Positions 36,822 to 47,100 of a stretch of 64,000 bases of DNA are shown piece by piece. Numbering within the stretch: position 1 is the first letter of the stretch; every line of letters begins with the position of its first letter. Both the position numbers and the translations under genes were made by a program. Source of the DNA: Parvibaculum sp. (GTDB lineage Bacteria; Pseudomonadota; Alphaproteobacteria; Parvibaculales; Parvibaculaceae); contig JAEPQD010000001.1 of NCBI GenBank assembly GCA_017642695.1, forward strand, positions 2,117,701 through 2,181,700. The letters are read 5' to 3'. The notes under the pieces are model-generated. The model made no database searches. It was not told the origin of the DNA and saw only the letters and a list, made by a program, of their open reading frames with translations.

Positions 36822-38219
36822 ATGAGTTTGCGAGGCTTTCGGCACAGGGGGGGATGGCTCGGCGCGCGGCTGCTGCTCGCGGCCGGTCTTGCTCTGGGCG
36901 TTTCGCTCCCCGGATCCCTCCGCGCCGACGACCTCGTGAAGCTCCTCGAAGCCGATCTGCGCGCGCAGGATGCCGCTGCCGCCAACGACGCCATGACGAC
37001 GGGGGCGCTCGGCGAGGGCACCCCGGTTCCCGTCTCGCCCGGCACGGCCCCCGGCGCGAACGGCGCGGCCATCACCTCCATCCGCCTTGGCGACCACGGC
37101 GCGCAGACCCGCTTCGTGATGGAATTCGCCGGCGAGGCCAGCGCGGACTACCGCGTCTTCACGCTGTCCGATCCCTATCGCGTCGTCATCGACATCAAGG
37201 GCGTTCCCTTCAATCTGATCGACGAGCCCGCCGTGAAGGACAAGGGCTTCGTCAGCGGCTACCGCTATGGCCGCTTCGAGGCCGACACCTGGCGCGTCGT
37301 CATCGATGCCGACCAGCCGGTCGAGGTCGCCCGCGACTTCGTGCTGGACCCGCAATCGGGTTTCGGCCGCCGCGTCGTTCTCGACCTTGCGCCGACCGAT
37401 CTTGCGAGCTTCAACGAGAAGGCCGGGCTTCCGGCCGGGTCGCCGGACACCGCCGCCGAAGCGGCGACCGGGCTTGCCGCCGTCGCCGCCGTTCCCGTCA
37501 GCCCGCCCGCCGAACGTCTTGAGCGCCGCCGCGTCGTCGTCATCGACGCCGGTCATGGCGGCGTCGACCCCGGCACGCATGGCCGCTCCGGCGTTCAGGA
37601 AAAGAACGTCGTGCTCGCCTTTGCCCGCCAGTTCGCCGAGGAGCTCCGTAGCTCCGGCCGCTACGACGTGCATCTGACGCGCGACAGCGACATCTTCCTG
37701 CCGCTGCGCGAGCGCGTGGCGATCGCGCGCCGCCACAAGGCCGACCTCTTCATTTCCGTTCATGCCGACGCGATCGAGAAACCGACGGTCCGCGGCATGT
37801 CGGTCTACACGCTCTCCGAAACCTCGTCCGACAAGGAAGCTGCCGCGCTGGCGCGCAAGGAAAACCAGTCCGACGTCATCGCCGGCCTCGACCTGCAGGG
37901 CGAGAGCCCCGAAGTCACCGGCATCCTGATCGACCTCGCGCAGCGCGAGACCAAGAACTACTCCTCGCGCTTCGCGAAATCGGTTGTGGATTATGCGAGC
38001 CAGAAGACGCGGACGCTCGACCCCGCCCACCGCTTTGCGGGCTTCGTCGTTCTGAAGGCGCCCGACGTGCCCTCCGTGCTGGTCGAACTCGGCTTCCTCA
38101 CCAATCCGGAAGACGAGAAGCAGCTCACCTCCGCGACCTGGCGCGCGGAGATGGCGAGGACGCTTTCCCGCGCCGTCGACCGCTATTTCGGCGATCGCCT
38201 CGCCGAGGGCCCCAACTAG
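36822..38219 (+). CDS. amiC: N-acetylmuramoyl-L-alanine amidase (AMIN + Amidase_3)
   Basis: Cleaves septal peptidoglycan stem peptides for daughter-cell separation, in the periplasm. 465 aa. A signal peptide (about 1-35, ending LRA) is followed by an AMIN septal-targeting domain (about 75-190; TRFVMEFAGEA, YRVVIDIKG), a linker, and an Amidase_3 zinc domain (about 238-455) with ligands in IDAGHGG, EKNVVL and SVHADA and the catalytic Glu in VELGFLTN. It lies about 760 bp upstream of PBP1A, a common alphaproteobacterial pairing. Confidence 0.94.
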   Translation: MSLRGFRHRGGWLGARLLLAAGLALGVSLPGSLRADDLVKLLEADLRAQDAAAANDAMTTGALGEGTPVPVSPGTAPGANGAAITSIRLGDHGAQTRFVMEFAGEASADYRVFTLSDPYRVVIDIKGVPFNLIDEPAVKDKGFVSGYRYGRFEADTWRVVIDADQPVEVARDFVLDPQSGFGRRVVLDLAPTDLASFNEKAGLPAGSPDTAAEAATGLAAVAAVPVSPPAERLERRRVVVIDAGHGGVDPGTHGRSGVQEKNVVLAFARQFAEELRSSGRYDVHLTRDSDIFLPLRERVAIARRHKADLFISVHADAIEKPTVRGMSVYTLSETSSDKEAAALARKENQSDVIAGLDLQGESPEVTGILIDLAQRETKNYSSRFAKSVVDYASQKTRTLDPAHRFAGFVVLKAPDVPSVLVELGFLTNPEDEKQLTSATWRAEMARTLSRAVDRYFGDRLAEGPN

Positions 38220-38309
38220 CAAGCCTGAAGGCCCGAACGGGGGTCACCGCGCGGAACCGATCCTGCGCCGGGCCGTTTCCTCTCCATGTCTTCACAGGGA
38301 GGAGAAAAC

Positions 38310-38825
38310 GTGAGCTATGCCCGCTTTGGCGCGATGATCGCCACGTCGACCGCCGTGATGTTCGGCCTCATGTATCTCAACACCTACGCCGCGGACCATG
38401 TCTGGTTCAGTCAGACGCGGATGTGGATGGCCTTCCTGATGGGCGCCACGATGGCGGTCGTGATGCTCTCCTTCATGCTCGGCATGTACCGGGACATGCG
38501 GATCAACATCGCCATTTTCGCCGCCGCCGTTCTGGTCTTTGCCGGTTCGCTGTGGCTCGTGCGCAGTCAGGAAACCGTCGACGACGTTTCCTACATGAAG
38601 GCGATGATTCCGCATCACTCCATCGCCATCATGACGAGCCGGCGGGCGCATATCCGCGATCCGCGCGTGCGGGACCTGGCGGACAGCATCATCGAGGCCC
38701 AGGTTCGCGAAATCGGCGAGATGGAACGGCTGATCGCGGATCTGGAGCGCAACCCGCTCCCGGACGGGGCGCCCGATCTCCCGCCGCGCAGCGCCTCTCC
38801 GGCAAGCGTCGGGCAGTCTGACTAG
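38310..38825 (+). CDS. DUF305-like membrane protein
   Basis: 171 aa. Three hydrophobic segments (about 6-25, 35-55 and 62-82) precede a short DUF305-type helical bundle with MKAMIPHHSIAIMTSRRA and EAQVREIGEMERLI. The His pair resembles the metal- or copper-associated motif of DUF305 proteins. GTG 38310 was preferred to ATG 38286 because GGGAGGAG lies just before it. It is wedged between the amidase and PBP1A genes; the link to the cell wall is by position only. Confidence 0.82.
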   Translation: MSYARFGAMIATSTAVMFGLMYLNTYAADHVWFSQTRMWMAFLMGATMAVVMLSFMLGMYRDMRINIAIFAAAVLVFAGSLWLVRSQETVDDVSYMKAMIPHHSIAIMTSRRAHIRDPRVRDLADSIIEAQVREIGEMERLIADLERNPLPDGAPDLPPRSASPASVGQSD

Positions 38826-38981
38826 CGCCTGTCATCCGGTCGGCAACGCTTTCTTGGTAAATACCGGCTTTATATAGGGAACGGCGCCGCGGGAGGTCGT
38901 TTTGCCGCCTCGCGCGTGCCATAATTGGCCGATACAGGACAGCGGGGCGGAGATGGTGAGCGAGTGGGGGCAGGACGCCCG

Positions 38982-41765
38982 ATGCTGAGAGTTCTTTCGA
39001 TTGTTGCGGCGGTCTTTCTTGTACTGCTGACCGGCGGCCTTATGGCCGGCGGTTATTTCGTCTGGCGCCTGAACCAGGACCTGCCGGATTACACCAAGCT
39101 CGCCAATTACGAGCCGCCGGTGATGACGCGCGTCCATGCGGGCGACGGCGAGCTGATCGGCGAGTTCGCCCGCGAGCGCCGTCTCTATGTCCCCATCACC
39201 GCCATTCCGCCGCGTGTCGTCGAGGCTTTCCTCGCGGCCGAGGACAAGAATTTCTACAGCCATGGCGGCGTCGATGCGCGCGGCATCGTGCGCGCCGTCT
39301 TCGACAACATCGTCAACGTGATCCAGGACCGCCGCCTTGTCGGCGCCTCTACCATCACGCAGCAGGTCGCGAAGAACTTCCTGCTGTCCTCCGACGTCAC
39401 GCTCGACCGCAAGCTCCGCGAGGCGCTGATCGCGATCCGTCTCGAACAGGCCTTCACCAAGGACGAGATTCTCGAGCTCTACCTGAACGAGATCTATCTC
39501 GGCATCGGTTCCTATGGCGTCGCCTCCGCGGCGCTCAACTATTTCAACAAGTCGCTCGACGAACTGACCATTGCCGAAGCCGCCTATCTCGCGACGCTTC
39601 CCAAGGGTCCGAACAACTATCACCCCTACCGCTATCGCGAGCGCGCGCTGGCGCGCCGCAACTGGGTGATCTCCCGCATGGAGGAGGAGCGCTTCATCTC
39701 GCAATACGAGGCCGCCGACGCCCGCGCGACCGGTCTCGATGTGACGCTCCGCGCGCGCGGCGTGCAGATTCGCGACGCCAACTATTTCGTCGAGCAGGCC
39801 CGCCGCGAGCTTCTCGACATGTATGGCGAGGAAAAACTCTATGGCGGCGGCCTGTCCGTCCGCACGACCATCGACACGCGCCTGCAGCAGATCGTCTCCG
39901 ACGAATTGCGCAAGGGCCTCATCGCCTATGACCGCCGCCATGGCTGGCGCGGACCGGTGACGACGCTGGAGGCGGGACGGAACTGGCAGGAAGCGCTGTC
40001 GGAAATGGAAGTTCCCTCCGACCTCGAGCCCTGGACGCTCGCCGTCGTGCTCGATGTCGCGGCGGAGAAGATCACCGTCGGCCTCCGCCCGGAGCGTTTG
40101 CCGGGCGGCAAGTTCGCCTCCGATGTCGTCAAGGCGACCGTGCCGCTGTCCGAAATGACATGGGCGCGCGAGACCGTGAACGAGGTCTATCTCGGCCCCG
40201 AAGTCACCGCGCCGTCGGATGTCGTCTCCGTCGGCGACGTCGTCTGGGTCTCGCCCGTCTTCGCGGAAGAGAACAAGGAAGAACCCGCCCACTACGCATT
40301 GAAGCAGATCCCGGCGGTCAACGGCGCCGCGTTGGCGATGGACCCGCATACCGGCCGCGTGCTCGCCATGCAGGGCGGTTTCAGTTTCGGCGTCAGCGAG
40401 TTCAACCGCGCCGTGCAGGCGCTCCGTCAGCCGGGCTCCGCCTTCAAGCCCTTCGTCTATGCCGCCGCTCTCGACAAGGGCTTCACGCCGTCTTCCCTCG
40501 TCCTCGACGCGCCCTTCGTGCTCGACCAGGGCGGCGATCTCGGCCTCTGGAAACCGGAGAACTACGAGCGCAATTTCCATGGGCCCTCCACCCTGCGCTT
40601 CGGCCTTGAACACTCGCGCAACCTGATGACCGTGCGCCTCGCGCAATATGTCGGCCCGGAAACCATTTCGGATTATGCCCGCCGCTTCGGCATCACCGAC
40701 AACATGCCGCCTGTCCTTTCGATGGCGCTCGGCGCGGGCGAGACCACGCTCATGCGTCTCGTCGGTGCCTATGCGATCCTCGACAATGGCGGCAAGCGTG
40801 TCACGCCGACGCTGATCGACCGCGTGCAGGACCGCTTCGGTCGCACCATCTATCGCGCCGACGATCGCGCCTGCCCGGATTGCAATGAGGACTGGGAGGA
40901 GGCCGTCGCCGAGGCGAGGGCCGCAAACCCGGAAAACCCCGAACCGGTCATGCCGCCGGTCCTGCCCGACAATCGCGCGCAGGTCGAAAGCCCGCAGACC
41001 GCCTATCAGATGGTCTCGATACTCGAAGGCGTCGTGCTGCGCGGCACCGGCTCCGCCGCGCGCAAGGTGGGCGTGCCGCTCGCCGGCAAGACCGGCACCA
41101 CGAATGACGGGCGCGACGCCTGGTTCATCGGCTTCTCGCCCAACCTCGTCGTTGGCGTCTTTGTCGGCTTCGACGAGCCGAAGCCGCTTGGCCGCGCCGA
41201 AACCGGCGGCCGCGCCGCCGCGCCGATCTTCGCCGGCATCATGGAAAGAGCCGTCGGTAACAAGCCCGCCGTTCCCTTCCGCGTGCCGCCCGGCATTTCG
41301 CTCGTGAAGGTCAACGCCAAGACCGGCCAGCTCGCGGATGGCGAGGGCTCCGGCGTCATCCTCGAAGCCTTCAAGCAGGGCAGCGAACCGCGCCCGACAT
41401 CCTCCGCGCCCTCTGTCGGCCTTTTCGGCAGCGTCCCCGTCATGCGCGACGATCCCTTCGTGGAGACCGGCGAGGGGCAGGTCGCCCCCGTGCTCGACGG
41501 CGGCGATCCGATTCCACCCGGCATGGAAGGCCTGCCCGGCGCCGCGAACGATAATGCGTCCACGGATGATGGCGTGGGCGGTCCCCGCGCGCCCGGCGGC
41601 GAGCCCCCCGTCTATACCGGCGGGGCGATCCCCGAAGGCGGCGTTCCGACGGAGGAAATCCCGGGAGCAGGTGGTGGCGCTGGCGAGGAACCGGCGTCCC
41701 CCGGCGGCGGCTATGCAGGCGGCGGCAACAACGACGTCGGCTCCGGCACGGGCGGGCTCTACTGA
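38982..41765 (+). CDS. mrcA: Penicillin-binding protein 1A
   Basis: Bifunctional peptidoglycan glycosyltransferase/transpeptidase, inner membrane. 927 aa. One N-terminal helix (about 5-27); GT51 domain with AEDKNFYSHGG and STITQQVAKN; a UB2H/OB-like insert (about 300-430) and a transpeptidase with S486 in QPGSAFKPF, SRN in EHSRNL and KTGTT. The last ~90 residues form a Gly/Pro/Glu-rich low-complexity tail ending GSGTGGLY, probably disordered. ATG 38982 is preceded by AGGA. Its stop TGA overlaps the start of the next gene. Confidence 0.96.
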   Translation: MLRVLSIVAAVFLVLLTGGLMAGGYFVWRLNQDLPDYTKLANYEPPVMTRVHAGDGELIGEFARERRLYVPITAIPPRVVEAFLAAEDKNFYSHGGVDARGIVRAVFDNIVNVIQDRRLVGASTITQQVAKNFLLSSDVTLDRKLREALIAIRLEQAFTKDEILELYLNEIYLGIGSYGVASAALNYFNKSLDELTIAEAAYLATLPKGPNNYHPYRYRERALARRNWVISRMEEERFISQYEAADARATGLDVTLRARGVQIRDANYFVEQARRELLDMYGEEKLYGGGLSVRTTIDTRLQQIVSDELRKGLIAYDRRHGWRGPVTTLEAGRNWQEALSEMEVPSDLEPWTLAVVLDVAAEKITVGLRPERLPGGKFASDVVKATVPLSEMTWARETVNEVYLGPEVTAPSDVVSVGDVVWVSPVFAEENKEEPAHYALKQIPAVNGAALAMDPHTGRVLAMQGGFSFGVSEFNRAVQALRQPGSAFKPFVYAAALDKGFTPSSLVLDAPFVLDQGGDLGLWKPENYERNFHGPSTLRFGLEHSRNLMTVRLAQYVGPETISDYARRFGITDNMPPVLSMALGAGETTLMRLVGAYAILDNGGKRVTPTLIDRVQDRFGRTIYRADDRACPDCNEDWEEAVAEARAANPENPEPVMPPVLPDNRAQVESPQTAYQMVSILEGVVLRGTGSAARKVGVPLAGKTGTTNDGRDAWFIGFSPNLVVGVFVGFDEPKPLGRAETGGRAAAPIFAGIMERAVGNKPAVPFRVPPGISLVKVNAKTGQLADGEGSGVILEAFKQGSEPRPTSSAPSVGLFGSVPVMRDDPFVETGEGQVAPVLDGGDPIPPGMEGLPGAANDNASTDDGVGGPRAPGGEPPVYTGGAIPEGGVPTEEIPGAGGGAGEEPASPGGGYAGGGNNDVGSGTGGLY

Positions 41766-42949
41766 CATACGACGCGATCATTCTCGGCGCGGGCGGCGCC
41801 GGTCTCTTCTGCGCCCTGACGGCGGGAAGGCGAGGGCGCCGCGTTCTCGTCATCGACCACGCAAGGAAGCCCGGCGAGAAAATCCGCATCTCCGGCGGCG
41901 GCCGCTGCAACTTCACCAACATCCACACGAGCGGAAAGAACTTCCTCTCGGAGAACCCGCGCTTCTGCCTCTCGGCGCTGGCGGGGTTCAAGCCCGCCGA
42001 TTTCATCGCGATGGTCGATGCGCACGGCATCGCCTGGCACGAGAAGACCCTCGGGCAGTTGTTCTGCGACGGCTCGTCCCAACAGATCATCGACATGCTG
42101 CTCGATGAGTGCGCCAAAGGTGGTGCCACCATAGAGCTCGAAACGGAAGTGACCTCCGTCGCGAAAGGCCAGGAGAAAGAAAAGAGCGGCTTCACGGTCG
42201 AAACATCGCGCGGGGCCCGCGAGGCCCGCTCGCTCGTCGTCGCGACGGGCGGCAAGTCGATCCCCAAGATGGGCGCGACCGGCTTCGGCTACGACATCGC
42301 GAAACAGTTCGGATTAAGCATCGTGCCGCCGCGCCCCGCGCTCGTGCCCTTCACCTTCGGGCCGGAACTCCGCGAGCAGCTCGACGGCCTTTCCGGCGTC
42401 TCCGTCGATGCGGAAACCGCCTGTGGAAGCACGCGCTTCGCCGAGGCGCTGCTCTTCACGCATCGCGGCCTTTCCGGCCCCGCCATCCTGCAGGTGTCGT
42501 CTTACTGGAAAGAGGGCGAGGAGATCGCGGTGAACATGGCGCCCGGCCGCGACGTCTTCGCCTTGCTTCGCGAGGCGCGCGCCGCCCAGCCGAAACAGGA
42601 AGTCGAAACGGCGCTCGCGCGCCTCCTGCCGAAAAGCCTCGCCGAACGTCTCTGCGCCATGACCGGCACCACCGGCCGCCTCGCCGACCTCTCCGACAAA
42701 CGCCTCCGCGCTCTCGCCGCCCATGTGAACGACTGGCGCGTCAAACCCTCCGGCACGGAGGGCTACCGCACGGCCGAAGTCACCGCCGGCGGCGTCGACA
42801 CGCGCGGCCTCTCCTCGAAGACGATGGAAGCCCGCACCGTCCCCGGCCTCTATTTCATCGGCGAAGTCGTCGACGTCACCGGCCACCTCGGCGGCTTCAA
42901 CTTCCAATGGGCCTGGGCGTCGGGATACGCTGCGGGCAGGGCGCTCTAA
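41762..42949 (+). CDS. NAD(P)/FAD-dependent oxidoreductase, HI0933 (YhiN) family, apparent CTG start
   Basis: 395-aa flavoprotein. The frame gives YDAIILGAGGAGLFCA (dinucleotide-binding GxGxxG), then PGEKIRISGGGRCNFTN, HEKTLGQLFCDGSS, VVATGGKSIPKMGATGFGY and the C-terminal ALSR-like FNFQWAWASGYAAG. All are hallmarks of the HI0933 family, whose substrate is unknown. No ATG, GTG or TTG lies in frame before residue 84, which would destroy the FAD fold. The family N-terminus (M-T-Y/H-D) aligns with CTG ACA TAC GAC at 41762, where CTGA overlaps the PBP1A stop. Translational coupling from mrcA is likely; see findings. Confidence 0.85.
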   Translation: MTYDAIILGAGGAGLFCALTAGRRGRRVLVIDHARKPGEKIRISGGGRCNFTNIHTSGKNFLSENPRFCLSALAGFKPADFIAMVDAHGIAWHEKTLGQLFCDGSSQQIIDMLLDECAKGGATIELETEVTSVAKGQEKEKSGFTVETSRGAREARSLVVATGGKSIPKMGATGFGYDIAKQFGLSIVPPRPALVPFTFGPELREQLDGLSGVSVDAETACGSTRFAEALLFTHRGLSGPAILQVSSYWKEGEEIAVNMAPGRDVFALLREARAAQPKQEVETALARLLPKSLAERLCAMTGTTGRLADLSDKRLRALAAHVNDWRVKPSGTEGYRTAEVTAGGVDTRGLSSKTMEARTVPGLYFIGEVVDVTGHLGGFNFQWAWASGYAAGRAL

Positions 42950-43055
42950 ACGTGGCGTTTCGGCCCTTTCCCTTTACACCGCCCCCATCGACCCCTATTT
43001 TCCGCCCCAGAAAACGGGCCGAATCCGGCCGCACACGATACGAGAAGAGTTCGCC

Positions 43056-44184
43056 ATGCGCGCCGAGACGCAGACCCTCGCCGATGAAATCAAGCAGTCG
43101 CTCGCGCTGCTGAGGAGGCATCTTTGACTGGGATGCAGCCCTCCGACGCTTCGATGAACTGACGGCGAAAGCCGAAGATCCCGACTTCTGGAACGATCCC
43201 GAAGAGGCCCAGGGCCTCATGCGCGAGCGCACGCGGCTGGAGGAATCCATCGGCCGCTACCGCAAGCTCGAGGCCGCGCTCAGCGACAACATCGAACTGA
43301 TCGAGATGGGCGAGGCGGAAGGCGACGAGGGCATCGTCGCCGAGGCCGAGGCCGCGCTCAAGGCCGCGCGCGACGAGGCCGCCGAGGCCGAGATCGAGAC
43401 GCTGCTCTCCGGCGAGGCCGACGCCAACGACACCTATGTCGAGGTCCATGCGGGCGCGGGCGGCACCGAAAGCCAGGACTGGGCGCAGATGCTGCTCCGC
43501 ATGTATACGCGCTGGTCGGAAAAGCGCGGCTACAAGGTCGAGCTCGTCGAGCGGCATGACGGCGAAGAGGCGGGCATCAAGTCGGCGACCATTCTCGTGA
43601 AGGGCCACAATGCCTATGGCTGGCTGAAGACGGAGTCGGGCGTGCACCGGCTGGTGCGCATCTCGCCTTACGACAGCGCCGCGCGCCGCCACACGAGCTT
43701 CTCTTCCGTCTGGGTCTATCCGGTGGTGGATGACCGCATCGAGATCGAGATCAACGAAAGCGATTGCCGCGTCGACACCTATCGCGCATCGGGTGCTGGC
43801 GGCCAGCACATCAACAAGACGGACAGCGCTGTCCGCATCACGCATATCCCGACCAACATCGTCGTCTCCTGCCAGAACGAGCGCTCGCAGCACAAGAACC
43901 GCGCCGCCGCCTGGGACATGCTGCGTGCCCGGCTCTACGAACTCGAGTTGCAGAAGCGCGAGGAGGCCGCCGCGGCGCAGGAAGCCGGCAAGACCGATAT
44001 CGGCTGGGGCCACCAGATCCGCTCCTATGTCCTCCAGCCCTATCAGATGGTGAAGGACCTCAGGACCGGCGTCGAAAGCCCGGACCCGTCGAAAGTGCTC
44101 GATGGCGACCTCGACCCCTTCATGGCCGCGGCACTCGCCGCGCGCGTCCACGGCGGCGCCGAAGCCGTCGAGGACATCGACTAG
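43056..44184 (+). CDS. prfB: Peptide chain release factor 2 (programmed +1 frameshift)
   Basis: Recognises UGA and UAA stop codons. Made by frameshifting: 23 codons from ATG 43056 to CTT 43122-43124, an in-frame TGA at 43125-43127, then +1 reading from GAC 43126 to the stop at 44182-44184; 375 aa in total. [10 protein letters not shown] is the peptidyl-hydrolysis GGQ loop. The codon-recognition tripeptide region reads [18 protein letters not shown] in place of the E. coli SPF. It is encoded after the flavoprotein with a 106-nt gap. Confidence 0.97.
43113..43128 (+). promoter_or_regulatory. prfB autoregulatory frameshift site
   Basis: AGGAGG (43113-43118), 3-nt spacer CAT, CTT TGA C. The internal Shine-Dalgarno, its spacing, the slippery CTT and the UGA-C context match the known RF2 frameshift signal. 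Confidence 0.96.
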
Positions 44185-44193
44185 GCCCGCGCC

Positions 44194-47100
44194 TCAGTTC
44201 AGCGCCATCGAGATTTCGAGCGACAATCCGTAGAGCTCCGCGCTCGTCCCGATCCCGTCATAATGGCTGGCGATGGAGAGTGAGACGCCGTCCCGTGTCG
44301 CGATGTCGAGCCCGAAGCCGATCCGCCCACGAAGCCCCTGAACTTCCCGCGCCAGCGATCCGCTGGAGGTGAGCCCGTCATTGCCGAACGTATAGGCCCC
44401 CTCGAAGCTGACGGACGGCGTCAGCCGTGCACCGCTGTCGAGTGCATGGGCATAGGAAAGGCGCGGCCCCGCGCGGACTTCCCCCTGCGACACGGTCTGT
44501 TCGGGAATGACGACGCTCAGGCTGTCCGTGTAGCTCTCCTGCGTCTCGCGGATATAGCTCAGCGATACGGTCGGCTCGACGGTCCATGGTTCGCGCACAT
44601 AGCTCCCCGTCAGCGCGCCGCTGACCAGCCAGCGCGTCGTGTCGAAACTGTCTTCATAGGTGCCCGTCGGGCTGATGTCGTTGCGGGACTTGCCCCAGGC
44701 CGCGCGGATGTCGGCGAAGAAATTTTCGTTGAGCCTGAAGGTGGCGTAAGGCCCCGCCATCCATCCTTCCCCCGACACTTCGGCATTGCCCTTGTCCGCC
44801 TCGTGCGAGAACCAGTCGTACTGCACCAGCGCGCCCAGCAGGATGTTCGGCGCGATCAGCTGGTCCGCGCCGATATAGACGACGCCGAACCTGCCGTCGG
44901 CATTGGCGTCGTTGAAACCGGCGATGGTTCCCTCGACCCAGATTGTGCGCTCCGGCGCGGCGGCTTCGTCGCCCGCGTTGAGGCCGCTCGGGCCGGGTGA
45001 GGCATAGCTCGACGCAAACGAGAGGTCGCTGCCGTTGAAGGACGCATCGACCGGAAGCGGGATCGTGCCCGTGAGCCCGAAGGCGGAGGCGGTGCCGCCG
45101 CTCTGGCCGCCGCCCGCGCCGAACCGGTTCTTCCCCCGGTTCGCGCGCGGCTGGTTCGCCAGCAGGAAGGTGTTTCGCGCGCCGAGAAAGTCGGCGATCA
45201 GCGTCGAGGTCGCGTCGCGCGTTTCCGTGGCGGCGAAGGTGCAGGTCATCGTCTCGCCCGCGCCGAGGACGATGGTTGCCGTGGCGGTCGCGGTGTCGCC
45301 GCTGGAGTCGCCGTCGTCGCAGCCGATCGAGGTGAAGCCGTAGCCCGCGCCTGCAAGCCCGGCGGCGCTCACGCTATGCGTGCCCGGCGATACGTTCGAA
45401 ATCGCGATGGAGGCCGTGCCGCCGCTCGTCGTGAGCGACGTGTTCAGCTCCGCCGTCGGCGACGAGAAGTCCGCGCTCGTGTCCGGCCCGCTCACATTCA
45501 GCACCAGCGTGATGCTGCCGCCGTCGACGCCTGTGCCCTGAATGGCGAAGGTGTAGGGCGCTTCGTCGTCATCGTTGTTGGCGATGGAGACGGTTGCCGT
45601 TCGTACGCCGAGGCCGGATGGATCGAACGCGATGGTGAATGTCGTCGACCCGCCCGCCCCGATGCCGGTTGAAGGTTGGCTCGTCACCGTGAAGTCGCCC
45701 GAGCCGGTAAGGGTCACGGCATCAGCGTCGAGGATCAGCGGGCTGGTGCCCGTGTTCGCGATGGTGAAGGACCGGCTGACAAGGCCCGTGGTCTGGTCGG
45801 CGGAACCGAAATCCGTGTCGTCCGTGGAACTCGGCGTCGCGTCGCCGGAGGTGATCTCGACGCCGTTGCCGCTGACCTCGATTTCGGGGACAAGAACCAC
45901 GCCCGTCCCCTGGATGGCGAAGGTGTAGGGCGCTTCGTCGTCGTCGTCATTGGCGATGGAGACGCTCGCCGTGCGCACACCCGCGGCGGAGGGATCGAAG
46001 CGGATGATGAAAAAGGTCGAGGAAGATGCCGCCACGGTCGTTGCAGGCTGCAAGAGCACGGTGAAGTCGGCCGCGTTCGCGCCGCTCAGCGTCACCGCGT
46101 CGGCGCCGAGCGTCAGCAGCGCATCGCCCGTATTGGCGATGGTGAAGGTGCGGTTCTGAAAAACGCCGGCGACCTCGGCATTGTTGAATTCCGTGTGATC
46201 GGTCGTTGCCGGTGTAACATCGCCCGAGGCGATTTCCGTCCCGTTGCCGCTCACCTCGATCTCGGGTGCCGGCGCGGCGAGCGTCGTGAACGTCGCGTCG
46301 TCGCCATTGGTCGTGCCTTCGGCATTCGTCGCGACCATGCGGTAGTGATAGGTGGTGCCGGGCGTGAGCCCGCCATGCGCCAGCGCCACGGCCACATCGT
46401 CGCCGCTGTCGTTGAGCGTCGTGGGAAGGGTAGTGCCATAGGCGGTGGTGGTGCCGAACTCGAAAGAGCCCGTGGTCGTCGCCCCGTTGCCGCTGACCGT
46501 GGCATTGAGCTGCACGCTGGTCGATGTCACCAGTGTCGCGGCATCGGTCGTGACCGTCGGCGCGCTCGCGCTGGCATCCGTTCCGGTGCCCTGGATCGCG
46601 AAGACCTGCGGGTCCATGCCCGGAATGTTCGAGTTGATGGTGACGGTCGCCGTCTGCACGCCCGCCGCCGACGGATCGAAGGAGATGTCGAACGTGGCTT
46701 GCGCCTCCGCGAAGCCGTCGGGGTCCGCCTGCAGCGGCAACTGGTCGCTCACGGAGAAGGCGCTGCTACCGGTAAGCGACACCGCATCGGCGCCGAAAAT
46801 GCTCGCGCCGAAGCCGTTCGCCCTGATCTCGAAGGTGCGGGTCAGCGCGCCCGCCGCAATCTCCCGGTCGCCGAAATCCGTGCCGTCGGCGGTGTCCGGC
46901 GTCAGGTCGTTATTGGCGATGACGACATTGAGCACGGAGTCTCTCAAGGTGCCGCCGGTCGGCCCGCGCGGATCGCCGCTGATGTCGAAGGTGAAGGGCG
47001 CTTCGTCTGCATCGCTGTTGGCGATGGTGACCGTCGCCACCTGCTCGCCGGTCTCGACGGGCGTGAAGTCAATGCTGAACGTGGTCGAACCGCTCGCAGC

